Shown here: positions 11,393 to 19,970 of the stretch, piece by piece
Layout of the letters: each line of letters opens with the position of its first letter
Position numbering within the stretch: position 1 is the first letter of the stretch
Source of the DNA: CAVQFB01 sp963711675
Lineage (GTDB): Bacteria; Acidobacteriota; Terriglobia; Terriglobales; Acidobacteriaceae
NCBI GenBank assembly: GCA_963711675.1
Contig: CAVQFB010000003.1
Location: 310,001 to 374,000 of the forward strand
Reading direction: 5' to 3'
DNA length: 64,000 bases
Translations under genes and position numbers: made by a program
The notes under the pieces: model-generated
What the model saw: only the letters and a program-made list of their open reading frames with translations
Database searches by the model: none
What the model was told of the DNA's origin: nothing

Positions 11393-13107
11393 CTAATCTT
11401 CTTCCAGCATCATCTCCGAGAGAGCCGCGCCCGCAGGCACCATCGGATAGACGTTTGCTTCCGGATGACAATCGAACACCAGCAACTCCGGCTCGGGCGA
11501 GCGCAGGAAACGATCGAACGCGTCGGAGGTCTCCGCTGACACCGGGATTTCCGTCAAAGCTTCTTCGTTCAGCCGCCAGGCGTGAATCTTGTAGGCCTTG
11601 GCGATCTCGACGAAGTCCGGATTGTCGCTGAGATCGGTCTCGGCATAGTTGCGGTCGTAGAAAAGCTGCTGCCACTGGCGCACCATGCCCAGATATTTGT
11701 TGTCGACGATCACCATCTTGATCGGCAGGCCGAGACGATGAACGGTGGCGAGTTCCTGAATGTTCATCTGAAATCCGCCATCGCCGGAAACACAGAGCAC
11801 GGTCGTTCCGGGCTTGGCAAGTTGCACGCCGACGGCGGCAGGCAGAGCGAAGCCCATGGCTCCCAAGTCCGCCGGAGGTGATGAAACCGCGCGGTGAAGA
11901 GGAGCGGTAACGTTGCGCTGCCCACATCTGGTGCTGGCCGACGTCCGCGAGAACGATGCTGTCGGCGGGCAGGCGGCTGAAAAAGTTCGTCGAGAAAACG
12001 CTTGGTCGGATGCGCCAGGCCGCGACGGATCGGGTTCCGCTCTCTCGGCGCCGCATGCCACGCTCGCCACGCGCTCCAGTCGGGCAGGTGCGCGCGGTTC
12101 ACTTCCGCATGGAATGGCGGGAATCGTGTCCGCGAGATCGCCGATGACGGGTAGTTCGCATGGACGTACGCGGTCAAGCTGCGCGGGATCGATTTCAAAA
12201 TGCGACGATGCGGGCATGCGGGGCGAAACGGGTCGGATCGCCGGTGACTCGGTCGTCGAGCCGCGCGCCGAAGACCATCAGCAGATCGGTTTCGTGCAAG
12301 CGCCATGTTGGCGGCGCGAGTGCCGTGCATGCCGACCATGCCGAGGTAGTACGGCGAATCCTGCCGGACTGCGCCCAGGCCGTGAACCGTCGCGAAGGTA
12401 GGGAATGTTCAGCAGGTCAAGCAGTTGGCGCGGAGTTCGTCGATCGCGCCGGAGAGCTTTGGCTCCGCGCCGACCAGGGCGACCGGCCTCTTGGCCTGGT
12501 GCAGAGAGCGCGATCAGCGGTGTCGGTGAAAGCTCGCCTCAGCGCTTAGCTTCAGCGGCTCTGGGATGCGGGTAAGAATTCACCGGGCCTGCGGAATTCC
12601 GTGCTTCGCCTTCAGCAGGTCGACGGGAATATCGATCATCACCGGGCCGGGACGCCCGCTGCGCGCCCAGTAGAAAGCCTCCGCGATCACGTGCAGGAAT
12701 TTCTTCGATCGTGCGGACCAGGCGGCTCCACTTGGTGAGAGAAAGCGTCATGCCGAAAACGTCAGTTTCCTGGAAAGCGTCAGTGCCGATCAGCGGCGGA
12801 CCGCACCTGCCCGGTGATGCAGACCAGCGGAACTGAATCCATCTTGGCGTCGGCGATGCCGGTAACCAGGTTGGTCGCGCCCGGGACCGCTGGTAGCGAT
12901 GGCAACGCCGACATTTCCGGTGAGCGCGCGCGTAACCTTCGGCGGCAAACACTGCTCCCTGCTCGTGCCGGGTGAGGATGTGCCGAATGCCGCTGCCATC
13001 GCAGCGCGTCATACAACGGCATGATCGCGCCACCGGGATAGCCGAAACCAGGTCCACTGCCTTCCGCGCGCAAGCAATCGCAGAACGATTTGGGCCCCTT
13101 TACGCAT
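11393..13107 (-). pseudogene. ilvB: Acetolactate synthase large subunit IlvB (frame broken about a dozen times as sequenced)
   Basis: This is the thiamine-diphosphate enzyme that makes 2-acetolactate or 2-aceto-2-hydroxybutyrate. All family blocks are present in order but in alternating frames: FGYPGGAIMPLYDAL, RHEQGAVFAAEGYARA, TSGPGATNLVTGIADAKMDS, LIGTDAFQETDVFGMTLS, GPVMIDIPVDLLKAK, YYLGMVGMHGTRAANMAL, LADVGQHQMWAAQ, GAMGFALPAAVGVQ, and the ThDP-binding VSGDGGFQMNIQELATVHR. The start is ATG 13107, inside the last codons of ilvC. Breaks occur roughly every 100-200 bases, mostly single extra bases (for example at 12833, 12310, 11865) and a few losses. Missense decay is not evident, so an uncorrected assembly patch is the best explanation. 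Confidence 0.88.
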
Positions 13108-14163
13108 TCACGGCCTTCGGCCGCTTGGGGAGTTGCGCTTCCGCCGGTTCGCTCGCTTTCTTCTTCTCAGCCGGCAGCCACGACATCATGGCGCGCAACT
13201 GCTCGCCGACTTTCTCAATCGGATGCTGCTTTTCTTCCTCGCGCAGCGCGGCGAAATTCTTGCCGCCTTTCTTGTTCTCTGCGATCCATTCCTTGGCGAA
13301 GGTTCCGTCCTGAATGCGAGCCAGAATCTCTTTCATCGACGGCGCGCGTCTCGTCGCCAACAACCTTGTTCGCCGCGGGTCAGATCGCCGTATTCGGCGG
13401 TGTTGGAAATCGAATAGCGCATGCGGCGCAGTCCGCCTTCATAGATCAGGTCGACGATCAGCTTCATCTCGTGCAGGCACTCGAAATAGGCAATTTCAGG
13501 CTGCGTAGCCGGCTTCAACCAGCGTTTCGAATCCTTTCTTGATCAGCGAGGTCAAACCGCCGCACAGGACAGCCTGTTCGCCGAACAGGTCGCTCTCGGT
13601 TTCTTCTTTAAAAGTTGTTTGCAGCACGCCGGCGCGGGTTGAGCCGATGCCATAGGCGTAGCAGAGCGCGTATTCGTGCGCCCGGCCACTGGCATCCTGA
13701 TGGATGGCGAGCAGCGACGGCACGCCGCCGCCTTGCGCGTACACACGGCGCAGCAGGTGGCCCGGACTCTTGGGCGCGATCATCACCACATCGACGTCTT
13801 TGGGCGGGGTGATGGTCTTGAAGTGAATGCTGAAGCCATGCGAGAAGCCAAGGATCTTGCCGTCAGTGAGATGGGGACGGATCGAACTCTGCGTAAACGT
13901 CGGCCTGGGTCTCGTCGGGAGTGAGGATCTGGATCCAGTCGGCGCGCTTGGAAGCTTCGGCCGGAGTGAAAACGGCCAAGCCGTCGGCCTTGGCCTGCTG
14001 CGCAGCTTGGACGGTCGGGGTCGAGACCGATGATGACATTGTATCCGCTGTCGCGCAGGTTCTGGGCCTGGGCGTGACCCTGGCTACCGTAGCCGAGGAC
14101 GGCGATCGTCTTATTCTTTAGTGCTGAGGGATTGGCGTCGTTCTGATAGAAAACTGTAGCCAC
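13100..14163 (-). pseudogene. ilvC: Ketol-acid reductoisomerase IlvC (frame broken about five times as sequenced)
   Basis: NADPH- and Mg-dependent isomerisation and reduction of acetolactate. The start is GTG 14163 with GAGGAGG five bases upstream. The N-terminus shows the Rossmann motif AVLGYGSQGHAQAQNLRDSG. Further motifs in other frames are IAPKSPGHLLRRVY, FKEETESDLFGEQAVLCGG, AYFECLHEMKLIVDLIYEGG and SNTAEYGD, followed by the C-terminal segment KEILARIQDGTFAKEWI. One extra base explains each break, near 14010, 13884, 13505, 13371 and 13337. Length after repair is about 350 residues, a class I enzyme. It is the first gene of the ilvC-ilvB-ilvN-ilvD operon. Confidence 0.9.
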
Positions 14164-14702
14164 AGAATCCTCCTCGAAAATGAGTGCCGGGAACTGGTTT
14201 TGCCGCTAATAAAAAACGGCCGGACCGGGAATTTAGGTAAAACCGACCGGTCGGTCGGTTCAATAAGGCTAGCCGCTGACTCTTGCGGTGTCAAGTGCAT
14301 ATTTTCTGGGGCAACCCCTGCAGTTACCCCGTGATTCAGCGTGTTTCGCATGGTGCGTTCGACCTCGAAATCCCCGTTTTTCTCCCCAAAATACGAAACC
14401 CACCTGCCAGTCTGTCTGGCGGTGGGTTTAGAGAAGCCGTTTGATCTTGCTTTTAGCTCATCCTTGCCCCCAGCCAGAAATGGCGAGTCGCACTCGTACA
14501 CCGACGGTAAGGACCGTAAGGAGGCTAATTCGCAGGTTGTTCCGGCTGTTCATGAGCTTGATACCGCTTTTCGTAAGCGGAGTGTTAGTGAAAGTATCAG
14601 CCTTTGGCTGGAGTGTCAACGGAGTTTTGTGTGGCTCGGAACCGCCGTAACCGGCGGAGACCGTCTGGTATTCCACCGGGCAAGTAGTTACCATGTCGAG
14701 CG
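14164..14702. other. Divergent control region between ilvC and the TetR gene
   Basis: This 539-base region has no credible gene. It must hold promoters for the leftward ilv operon and the rightward TetR-cupin pair. The only clear structure is the palindrome at 14242-14255. I see no T-box or leader-peptide attenuator. Confidence 0.5.
14242..14255. promoter_or_regulatory. Perfect 14-base palindrome, candidate TetR-family operator
   Basis: accgaccggtcggt is exactly self-complementary, and a further cggtt follows. TetR/AcrR proteins of the fatty-acid and acyl-CoA group often bind operators with an ACCGACCGGTCGGT-like core. It lies 79 bases upstream of the ilvC start and 447 bases before the TetR gene at 14703. 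Control of the ilv promoter by this regulator is inference. Confidence 0.5.
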
Positions 14703-15290
14703 ATGACCCGCGAAGCCGTCACCGATTCCCGCCAGGAAATCCTGCGCACGGCCGCACGCCTGTTTCAGCAGCAAGGCTATGACGCAACCTCGATGAACGA
14801 TGTTGCGGCAACCTTGAAGCTGAGCAAAGGCGGCCTGTACCACCACTTTCAGAGCAAAGACGAGATTCTGTTCCACATCATGAACCACGCCATGGATATC
14901 ACCGAAGAGCGGGTGATCAATCCTGCGCGCAGCGTAACGGACCCGGAGGAGCGGCTGCGAACGCTGATCCGGCTGCACATCGACGTGGTGATCAGCGCGC
15001 GCGACCGCGAAGTTACGGTGATGCTGCACGAAAATCACCCGCTGCCGCCGTCGTTGCGGAAGCGAATCAACGCCCGCAAGAAGGACTACATCCATTTCGT
15101 GGAAGGCGTGATCACGGACATCCAGCGGATTCGGCAGTCCAAAGGGGCGGTGAGTCCGCGCGCGGCCGCGTTCGCGCTGCTGGGAATGATCAACTGGATA
15201 TACCAGTGGTACAAGGCGGACGGTTCATTGCATGGCGAGGATCTGGTGCGCCAGTACACTGCCATTTTCTTTGCGGGAGCATTCCAGTGA
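14703..15290 (+). CDS. TetR/AcrR-family transcriptional regulator
   Basis: A 195-residue protein with the canonical N-terminal helix-turn-helix (about residues 10-56): ILRTAARLFQQQGYDATSMN, then LSKGGLYHHFQSKDEIL. The C-terminal ligand-binding half has the FEGVITDIQRIR and GMINWIYQWYK type helices seen in KstR2/FadR-like members that sense acyl-CoA thioesters. The gene overlaps the cupin gene by four bases (GTGA), so the two are translationally coupled. It may act on the palindrome upstream of ilvC. Ligand unknown. Confidence 0.88.
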   Translation: MTREAVTDSRQEILRTAARLFQQQGYDATSMNDVAATLKLSKGGLYHHFQSKDEILFHIMNHAMDITEERVINPARSVTDPEERLRTLIRLHIDVVISARDREVTVMLHENHPLPPSLRKRINARKKDYIHFVEGVITDIQRIRQSKGAVSPRAAAFALLGMINWIYQWYKADGSLHGEDLVRQYTAIFFAGAFQ

Positions 15291-15607
15291 AGCACTTTTT
15301 TGAACTGGAAGACATCCAGCGGCGGCAGGCCGGAAGCCTTAAGCTCTACGTGGAATTCCTGCGGGTCGCGGCGTTGAGCGCCGGACTCTATGTGTTGCCT
15401 GCGGGATCCATCGATCCCCAAAAACCCCACAAAGAGGATGAGCTGTATTACGTGATCCGCGGGAAAGCCAGAATGCGTGTAGGTTCGGAAGATCGCGCGG
15501 TGAGTGAAGGAAGCATCATCTTTGTGGAAGCCAGCCAGGAGCACCGTTTCTGCGACATTGTGGAAGAACTGGCAGTGCTGGTCTTTTTCGCGCCGGCGGA
15601 GTCGTAG
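15287..15607 (+). CDS. Small cupin-domain protein
   Basis: A 106-residue single-domain cupin starting at GTG 15287, overlapping the TetR stop. Motif 1 appears as PHKEDELYYVIRGKARMRVG (His, Glu and Glu available as metal ligands) and motif 2 as EGSIIFVEASQEHRF. Such proteins bind a metal and either catalyse isomerase or dioxygenase chemistry or act as sensors. Co-translation with a TetR regulator suggests a metabolic role controlled by it. The substrate cannot be told from sequence. Confidence 0.82.
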   Translation: MKHFFELEDIQRRQAGSLKLYVEFLRVAALSAGLYVLPAGSIDPQKPHKEDELYYVIRGKARMRVGSEDRAVSEGSIIFVEASQEHRFCDIVEELAVLVFFAPAES

Positions 15608-15973
15608 GGACGAACATTTCTTACCATTTTGCTCATCCTGACCAGTCGAAGGACCTCATGCAACCTTGGGTCCACGGTGGAGTCCGGCGGGAGTTTTCAT
15701 GATGTCCTCAGAATCGGGAACCTGCCGACCGTGGTCGGAATTCCCTGAACCGACCGTGGAGTGGTCGGGGGACGCGGGGTCCTTCGACTCCACTCGGCAT
15801 TTCGCCAGCGAAATACCTTGCTGCGCTCAGGATGACAGACTTGAGAACTGTCCCCTTAAGGGGGGAACCTAGTTCCTACCCTTATCTATTGAGTAATCAG
15901 GCTTTTGTTGGCAGTATCAAACGTGATATAACCGCCCCTAAGCGGGCGAGTACGCTCCGCAAGGAGATGCTGC
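15608..15973. other. Intergenic region upstream of the PilZ gene
   Basis: 366 bases without a convincing gene. They hold a divergent copy of repeat family A (15776-15838) and, just before the PilZ start, the purine-rich aaggagatgctgc that contains its ribosome site. Confidence 0.45.
15776..15838. repeat. Divergent copy of dispersed repeat family A
   Basis: Blocks ggggtccttcgactc, a longer variable loop, then gctgcgctcaggatgacag. The ends match other copies; the middle is longer and contains a short ttcgccagcgaaa hairpin. Confidence 0.6.
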
Positions 15974-16345
15974 ATGGCGCTGGCTTTTTCAGCTGAGGGC
16001 CAGGATGGAGGAGCTATTGTGTCCGATGCACGGACCGGTAAAAGATTTCCGCTGGAACTGCCGATAAAAATACACAAGGAAGATTCCGCCGGCGAAGCCA
16101 GCGGGGTCACGGGCAACCTCAGCGCCGCCGGGGTTTACATTCGCGCCGATGCAGCCCTCGACATAGGCTCGCCGGTCGAATTTCAGATCACCCTCCCCCC
16201 CGACGTCACCGGCGGCAAGGAGAACGTCGTCATTCAATGTCACGGGCGCGTGGTTCGCACGGATGAGCCCCATACCGGGGATGCTAAAGATACCCGCGGC
16301 GTGGCTTGCGTCATCGATTCGTACGAATTTGTGCGCAACACTTAG
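15974..16345 (+). CDS. PilZ-domain protein (putative c-di-GMP binder)
   Basis: A 123-residue protein made of one PilZ domain. The two c-di-GMP motifs are visible: RxxxR as R20-TGK-R24, and D/NxSxxG as N48-L-S-A-A-G53. No other domain is present, so it is probably a stand-alone effector that responds to c-di-GMP and acts through a partner. It lies 26 bases upstream of a LuxR-type regulator in the same direction. Shared transcription is likely, which suggests a role in surface-state or exopolysaccharide control. Confidence 0.85.
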   Translation: MALAFSAEGQDGGAIVSDARTGKRFPLELPIKIHKEDSAGEASGVTGNLSAAGVYIRADAALDIGSPVEFQITLPPDVTGGKENVVIQCHGRVVRTDEPHTGDAKDTRGVACVIDSYEFVRNT

Positions 16346-16371
16346 CAATTGGAAGGCGGAGCGGAACAAAA

Positions 16372-17055
16372 ATGCTCAAGCTGATTCTGGCCGATAATCA
16401 GGCAATCTTCCGCGCAGGGATCGCCAAAGTGCTGGCGGTTGAAGACGAAATGCGCATCGTGGCACAGGCACAAACTGCCGAGCAGATGTTTATGGCGCTG
16501 GATAAGTTTCGCGCCGCGGTGCTGATTGTTGCCGGCGGATTCCACTCCGACTTCAACGCCATCGTACAGTCGGCGGCTCGTAACAAGACGCGCGTAGTCA
16601 TCCTGGCCGATACCGGCGAGAGCGCGCAGCGCTACATGGCGAACGGCTCCAATGGCGTGGTCTACCGGAACGTGACGAGCGCGGCTCTGGTCGACTGCGT
16701 CCGCAAGGTTGCCCGCGGGGAGAACTGGGTGCAGGACATCGCGGTTCCGAGCGAACTCACCGAGAACGATATGGTCGGATTGCGGGTGCGCGATCGCCTG
16801 ACGGCGAAGGAGTTGCGCATCGTTGCCCTGATCGTCCAGGGCTACAAGAACAAGGAAATCGCTTCGCAGCTGGGCACCACGGAGCAGGTGATCAAGAACT
16901 ACCTGCGTAACGTGTACGACAAGATTGGTGTCTCCGACCGCCTGGAGTTGGCGTTGTTCACCATTCATCACCGGATTTTGAATGAAGCGGCGGCCGCAAC
17001 TGCTGCGACTACGGGCCAGCCCCAACCGGGGCCCGGGGCGGGCGTTCCGTCGTAG
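16372..17055 (+). CDS. LuxR/NarL-type regulator with degenerate receiver domain
   Basis: Start ATG 16372 with ggaaggcggagcgg upstream. Residues 1-120 fold like a receiver domain, but the end of strand 3 reads AAVLIVAGGF, with Ala54 where the phosphoacceptor Asp should be. The acidic pair is reduced to one Asp (LADNQ). Residues about 145-210 form a LuxR helix-turn-helix (LTAKELRIVALIVQGYKNKE and the recognition helix TTEQVIKNYLRNVYDKIG). It is therefore probably phosphorylation-independent. A rho-independent terminator follows at 17081. The tail is Ala/Gly/Pro-rich. Confidence 0.88.
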   Translation: MLKLILADNQAIFRAGIAKVLAVEDEMRIVAQAQTAEQMFMALDKFRAAVLIVAGGFHSDFNAIVQSAARNKTRVVILADTGESAQRYMANGSNGVVYRNVTSAALVDCVRKVARGENWVQDIAVPSELTENDMVGLRVRDRLTAKELRIVALIVQGYKNKEIASQLGTTEQVIKNYLRNVYDKIGVSDRLELALFTIHHRILNEAAAATAATTGQPQPGPGAGVPS

Positions 17056-17080
17056 CGCGTGATTGTTCTGCTGAAATTAG

Positions 17081-17108
17081 AAAAGCCGCCTTTGGAGGCG
17101 GCTTTTTT
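17081..17108 (+). terminator. Rho-independent terminator after the PilZ-LuxR pair
   Basis: aaaagccgcc, a tttgg loop, then aggcggcttttttg: an 8-9 bp GC-rich stem followed by a run of T, 25 bases after the LuxR stop. Confidence 0.85.
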
Positions 17109-17157
17109 GTTGCGCGTGATTTAAACGGTTCCAGGGCTGTGGGAATATCCGAGTTAG

Positions 17158-17213
17158 TCCACGCCGGATCCCTCGCTCCGCGATGAAAAGCGCTGCGCTC
17201 GGGATGACGGAAG
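17158..17213. repeat. Repeat family A copy, left of the GIY-YIG gene
   Basis: gtccacgccggatccctcgc, tccgcgatgaaaagcgctgc, gctcgggatgac. It is arranged head-to-head with the inverted copy at 17227, only 13 bases apart, giving a large potential hairpin. Confidence 0.75.
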
Positions 17214-17226
17214 CCTAATTTTGAAG

Positions 17227-17277
17227 TCATCCCGAACGGAGCCGTTTTTCAGGCGGAGTGAGGGACCTGGCGTGGAT
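17227..17277. repeat. Inverted repeat family A copy overlapping the end of the GIY-YIG gene
   Basis: gtcatcccgaacggagccg, tttttcaggcggagtgaggg, acctggcgtggatc. The GIY-YIG coding sequence runs into it, so its last residues (PRQVPHSA) are encoded by the repeat. Confidence 0.75.
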
Positions 17278-17602
17278 CGGATTCGCGGTCGGAAGGTTTA
17301 TAGAGGTCGTACCAGCGCTTTGCTAAGTCCTGCCAGTGCGGATTCTTCTCCTCAATGAGGTGTGTCTTTTTGCTTCGTCGCCAACCCTTGATCTCTTTCT
17401 CTCGAGCGATGGCCTCAGATGGATAGGAGTAACTTTCAAAGTAGACCAAGTGCGTAATGTTATAGGTCGCAGTGAATCCGGGCAGCAATTTGTTCTTGTG
17501 TTGAAAAACGCGCTTCAGAAGGTCGCCGGTGACGCCTGTGTATAGCACATGACGTCGAGTGCCATTGGACATGATGTACACGCAGTAATGGCGACGCTCC
17601 AT
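17249..17602 (-). CDS. GIY-YIG nuclease-domain protein embedded in repeat family A
   Basis: A 117-residue protein starting at ATG 17602 (MERRHYCVYIMSNGTRRHVL). The GIY-YIG motif is present as CVYIMSN then VLYTGVTGDLLKRV, with the catalytic Arg in LLKR, His in QHKNK and a Glu in SEAIAREKEIKGW. This is the small single-domain (UPF0213/YhbQ-like) type. Copies of repeat family A lie on both sides (17158 and 17227; 17608 and 17745). The frame stays open upstream of 17602 only because it runs through the repeat, so a longer start is unlikely. Such nucleases cut DNA; a role in spreading the repeats is a hypothesis. Confidence 0.85.
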   Translation of the reverse strand: MERRHYCVYIMSNGTRRHVLYTGVTGDLLKRVFQHKNKLLPGFTATYNITHLVYFESYSYPSEAIAREKEIKGWRRSKKTHLIEEKNPHWQDLAKRWYDLYKPSDRESDPRQVPHSA

Positions 17603-17607
17603 AGGTG

Positions 17608-17663
17608 GTGGTCCGCGCCAGATCCCTCGCTCCGCGATGAAAAACGCTGCACTCGGGATGACA
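17608..17663. repeat. Repeat family A copy, immediately upstream of the GIY-YIG gene
   Basis: gtggtccgcgccagatccct, cgctccgcgatgaaaaacgc, tgcactcgggatgacag. It is nearly identical to the copy at 17158 and in the same orientation. Confidence 0.75.
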
Positions 17664-17744
17664 GAACCGTATGATCCTTTGCGGATTGCAACGTGTCTGT
17701 GACCTTCGACCCTTCGAGTTGTGCAACGTGCCGCAATATCAACT

Positions 17745-17826
17745 GTCATCCCGAAACCGGCTGCTTTGGGACCCGGCACGCGTCGCGCGTGACGGGCAAA
17801 GCTGGTGAGGGATCTGGCGCGGGCCA
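17745..17826. repeat. Inverted, longer variant of repeat family A
   Basis: gtcatcccgaaaccggct, a loop containing the short palindrome cacgcgtcgcgcgtg, then gagggatctggcgcgggcc. The ends match the family and the central loop differs. Confidence 0.65.
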
Positions 17827-17886
17827 CCTCGACCGACTAACAAAAGAGCAACCCAAGTTGAAAAGCGGGTCCTCGAAACTGCGTGC

Positions 17887-19479
17887 CTACAACTTTTCTG
17901 CTACCGATTTCCCCTGCGTGAAAAGGTAGAGGTAGTCTGGTCCGCCGGACTTTGAATCCGTGCCCGACATGTTGAAGCCGCCGAACGGCTGCGCGCCCAC
18001 GATCGCGCCCGTGCACTTCCGGTTGATGTACAGGTTGCCGACGTGGAAGTCGCGCATGGCGCGGTCGATTTTGTCGCGTGACTTTGTATAGACGGCGCCA
18101 GTCAATCCGAACTCGGTGTCATTGGCGATTTCGAGCGCGTGGTCGTAGTTCTTGGCCTTGATGACGGCCAGTACGGGGCCAAACACTTCTTCCTGCTCAA
18201 GGCGCGACTTGGGAGGGATGTCGGCGATCACAGTGGGCTGCACGAAGTATCCCTCACCGGCGTTTCCGGCACGATCTCCACCGGTGATGAGACGGCCGTC
18301 GCGCTTTCCGATCTCGATGTATTCGAGAATCGTCTTCAGCGACCCTTCGTTGATTACAGCGCCCATGTTCTTGTTTTCCGCGGGATCGCCGACGGTGATC
18401 TTTTCCACGCGAGCTTTCAGCATTTCCAGGAACTTGTCGTAGATGCGCTCGTCGATAATGGCTCGCGAGCAGGCCGAGCACTTCTGGCCCTGGAAGCCGA
18501 AAGCCGCCGCGGCCACGCCCTCGACAGCCGAGTCGATGTCGGCGTCGGCGTCGACGATGATTGCGTCCTTGCCACCCATCTCGAGAATCGTGCGCTTGAT
18601 CCAAATCTGACCGGGAGCCTGAGTGGCTGCGCTCTTGTTGATGTCGAGTCCAACTTCGCGCGAACCGGTGAAGGCGATGTAGCGAGTCTTGGGATGGGCT
18701 ACGACGGCATTGCCGAAGCTCGCACCCGCACCGGGACAGAAATTCACCACGCCTTCGGGCATGCCCGCCTCTTCAAGCAATTCGATGAACTTGGCGGCAA
18801 TGGTCGGTGAATCGCTCGAAGGCTTGAGGATGACGGTATTGCCGCTGACGATTGACGCCAGCGTCATGCCCGCCATGATGGCGGCCGGGAAGTTCCACGG
18901 CGGAATCACCGCGCCGACACCAAGCGGAATATAGAAAAGATGGTCGTGCTCTCCGGGGAGCTGGACCGGAGGTTCCGTCCGCGCAAGACGTAATGCCTCG
19001 CGACCGTAGAATTCGCAGAAATCGATCGTTTCTGAAATGTCGCCGTCGGCCTCGGCCCAGTTCTTGCTGACCTCGAAAACCAGCCACGCCATGAATTCAA
19101 ACTTGCGCTCGCGCAGCAGGTCGCCGACGCGGAACAGCAGGGAGACGCGGTCTTCGACGGCGGTGCGGCTCCAGCTTTCGAACGCCTTCAACGCGGCGTT
19201 CATCGCAGGTTCCACGTGCTCTTTCCCGGCCTTCTGGTGCAGGCCCACAAGTTGCGAGGGCTTTGCGGGATTGACCGACTTGATCTTGTCATTCGTCTTG
19301 AAGCGCTTGCCGCCGATGATGAGGTCGTACTCACGTCCCAACTGGCCGCGCACTTTCTCGATGGCTGCGCGCATCTTGCGCGCGTTTTCTTCTCTGCTGA
19401 AATCGACCATGGGCTCATTCACAAATGGGCCGTCATGCAAACGAGCGTGGTTACGAATGGGGGCTTCAACAGTTGCCAT
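17887..19479 (-). CDS. 1-pyrroline-5-carboxylate (L-glutamate gamma-semialdehyde) dehydrogenase
   Basis: A 530-residue aldehyde dehydrogenase of the RocA/PruA type, which oxidises glutamate semialdehyde to glutamate with NAD in proline and arginine breakdown. ATG 19479 is preferred, with aagaggtg upstream; the longer frame to 19620 lacks support. Motifs in order are the NAD-site PPWNFPAAIMAG, the FTGSREVG glycine turn, the catalytic Glu in ILEMGGKDAI, the nucleophile Cys in GFQGQKCSACSR, and the C-terminal GAQPFGGFNMSGTDSKSGGP typical of P5C dehydrogenases. No PutA proline dehydrogenase domain is attached and none lies nearby. Confidence 0.93.
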   Translation of the reverse strand: MATVEAPIRNHARLHDGPFVNEPMVDFSREENARKMRAAIEKVRGQLGREYDLIIGGKRFKTNDKIKSVNPAKPSQLVGLHQKAGKEHVEPAMNAALKAFESWSRTAVEDRVSLLFRVGDLLRERKFEFMAWLVFEVSKNWAEADGDISETIDFCEFYGREALRLARTEPPVQLPGEHDHLFYIPLGVGAVIPPWNFPAAIMAGMTLASIVSGNTVILKPSSDSPTIAAKFIELLEEAGMPEGVVNFCPGAGASFGNAVVAHPKTRYIAFTGSREVGLDINKSAATQAPGQIWIKRTILEMGGKDAIIVDADADIDSAVEGVAAAAFGFQGQKCSACSRAIIDERIYDKFLEMLKARVEKITVGDPAENKNMGAVINEGSLKTILEYIEIGKRDGRLITGGDRAGNAGEGYFVQPTVIADIPPKSRLEQEEVFGPVLAVIKAKNYDHALEIANDTEFGLTGAVYTKSRDKIDRAMRDFHVGNLYINRKCTGAIVGAQPFGGFNMSGTDSKSGGPDYLYLFTQGKSVAEKL

Positions 19480-19594
19480 GATTGCACCTCTTAGGAATTT
19501 TCGGGATTGGCCAGGATAGCCACAGAGGCTCCATTCTAGCACCGGGTAGAGAGCGAACACGGCGTCAACTACGAGTGGTGGTCGTGGGCCGTTT

Positions 19595-19810
19595 TCAATT
19601 CTTCCATCTGTAATAGGCAACGAGTGTCTGGACCGAGATTACAACTAGAAACGCCAAGTACGTACCCGCAAAGATTGCGAACGGCCAGAGCGTACGAGGA
19701 AGCCATTTCGCATTGCAGTACAAAGCGGTTCCGACGCATGGGAGCCACGCAATAAACAAATAAATGACCTGCTTTTGGCCTTTTCGATACTGACGCTCGT
19801 GTTCGTTCAC
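19595..19810 (-). CDS. Small two-helix membrane protein
   Basis: Start GTG 19810 (VNEHERQYRKGQKQ) gives 71 residues; an ATG at 19867 would add 19 basic residues. Two hydrophobic segments are visible: VIYLFIAWLPCVGTALY and LWPFAIFAGTYLAFLVVISV. I do not recognise a family. It sits between the tryptophanase and P5C dehydrogenase genes on the same strand. Confidence 0.5.
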   Translation of the reverse strand: MNEHERQYRKGQKQVIYLFIAWLPCVGTALYCNAKWLPRTLWPFAIFAGTYLAFLVVISVQTLVAYYRWKN

Positions 19811-19970
19811 GCTGCTGCCTTTGCGACTCGCTGCTCTAACAGTCCCACGATTTCCGCTAAGTTCCAACCGTGGTCCGTTTGCAAATTGGACGGCACTTAG
19901 AGAAGTTCAAGGCAGCTCACTACCAGCGGGGCTGAGGGTTTTTCAACAAGGAAGTAAGTCCGCCGTCCGA

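Noticed and set aside
10863..12056. 397-residue minus-strand frame across ilvN and ilvB
   Set aside because: It crosses ilvN in another frame and contains only a short stretch of true IlvB; an effect of the indels.
14164..14702. T-box or leader-peptide attenuator for the ilv operon
   Set aside because: No run of Ile/Val/Leu codons, no tRNA-like specifier and no terminator/antiterminator pair could be found.
14341..14706. Plus-strand frame in the ilvC-TetR gap
   Set aside because: No ribosome site or family; it runs into the TetR start.
17603..17827. N-terminal extension of the GIY-YIG protein
   Set aside because: The extra 75 residues are encoded by repeat family A and have no ribosome site; ATG 17602 begins the conserved fold.
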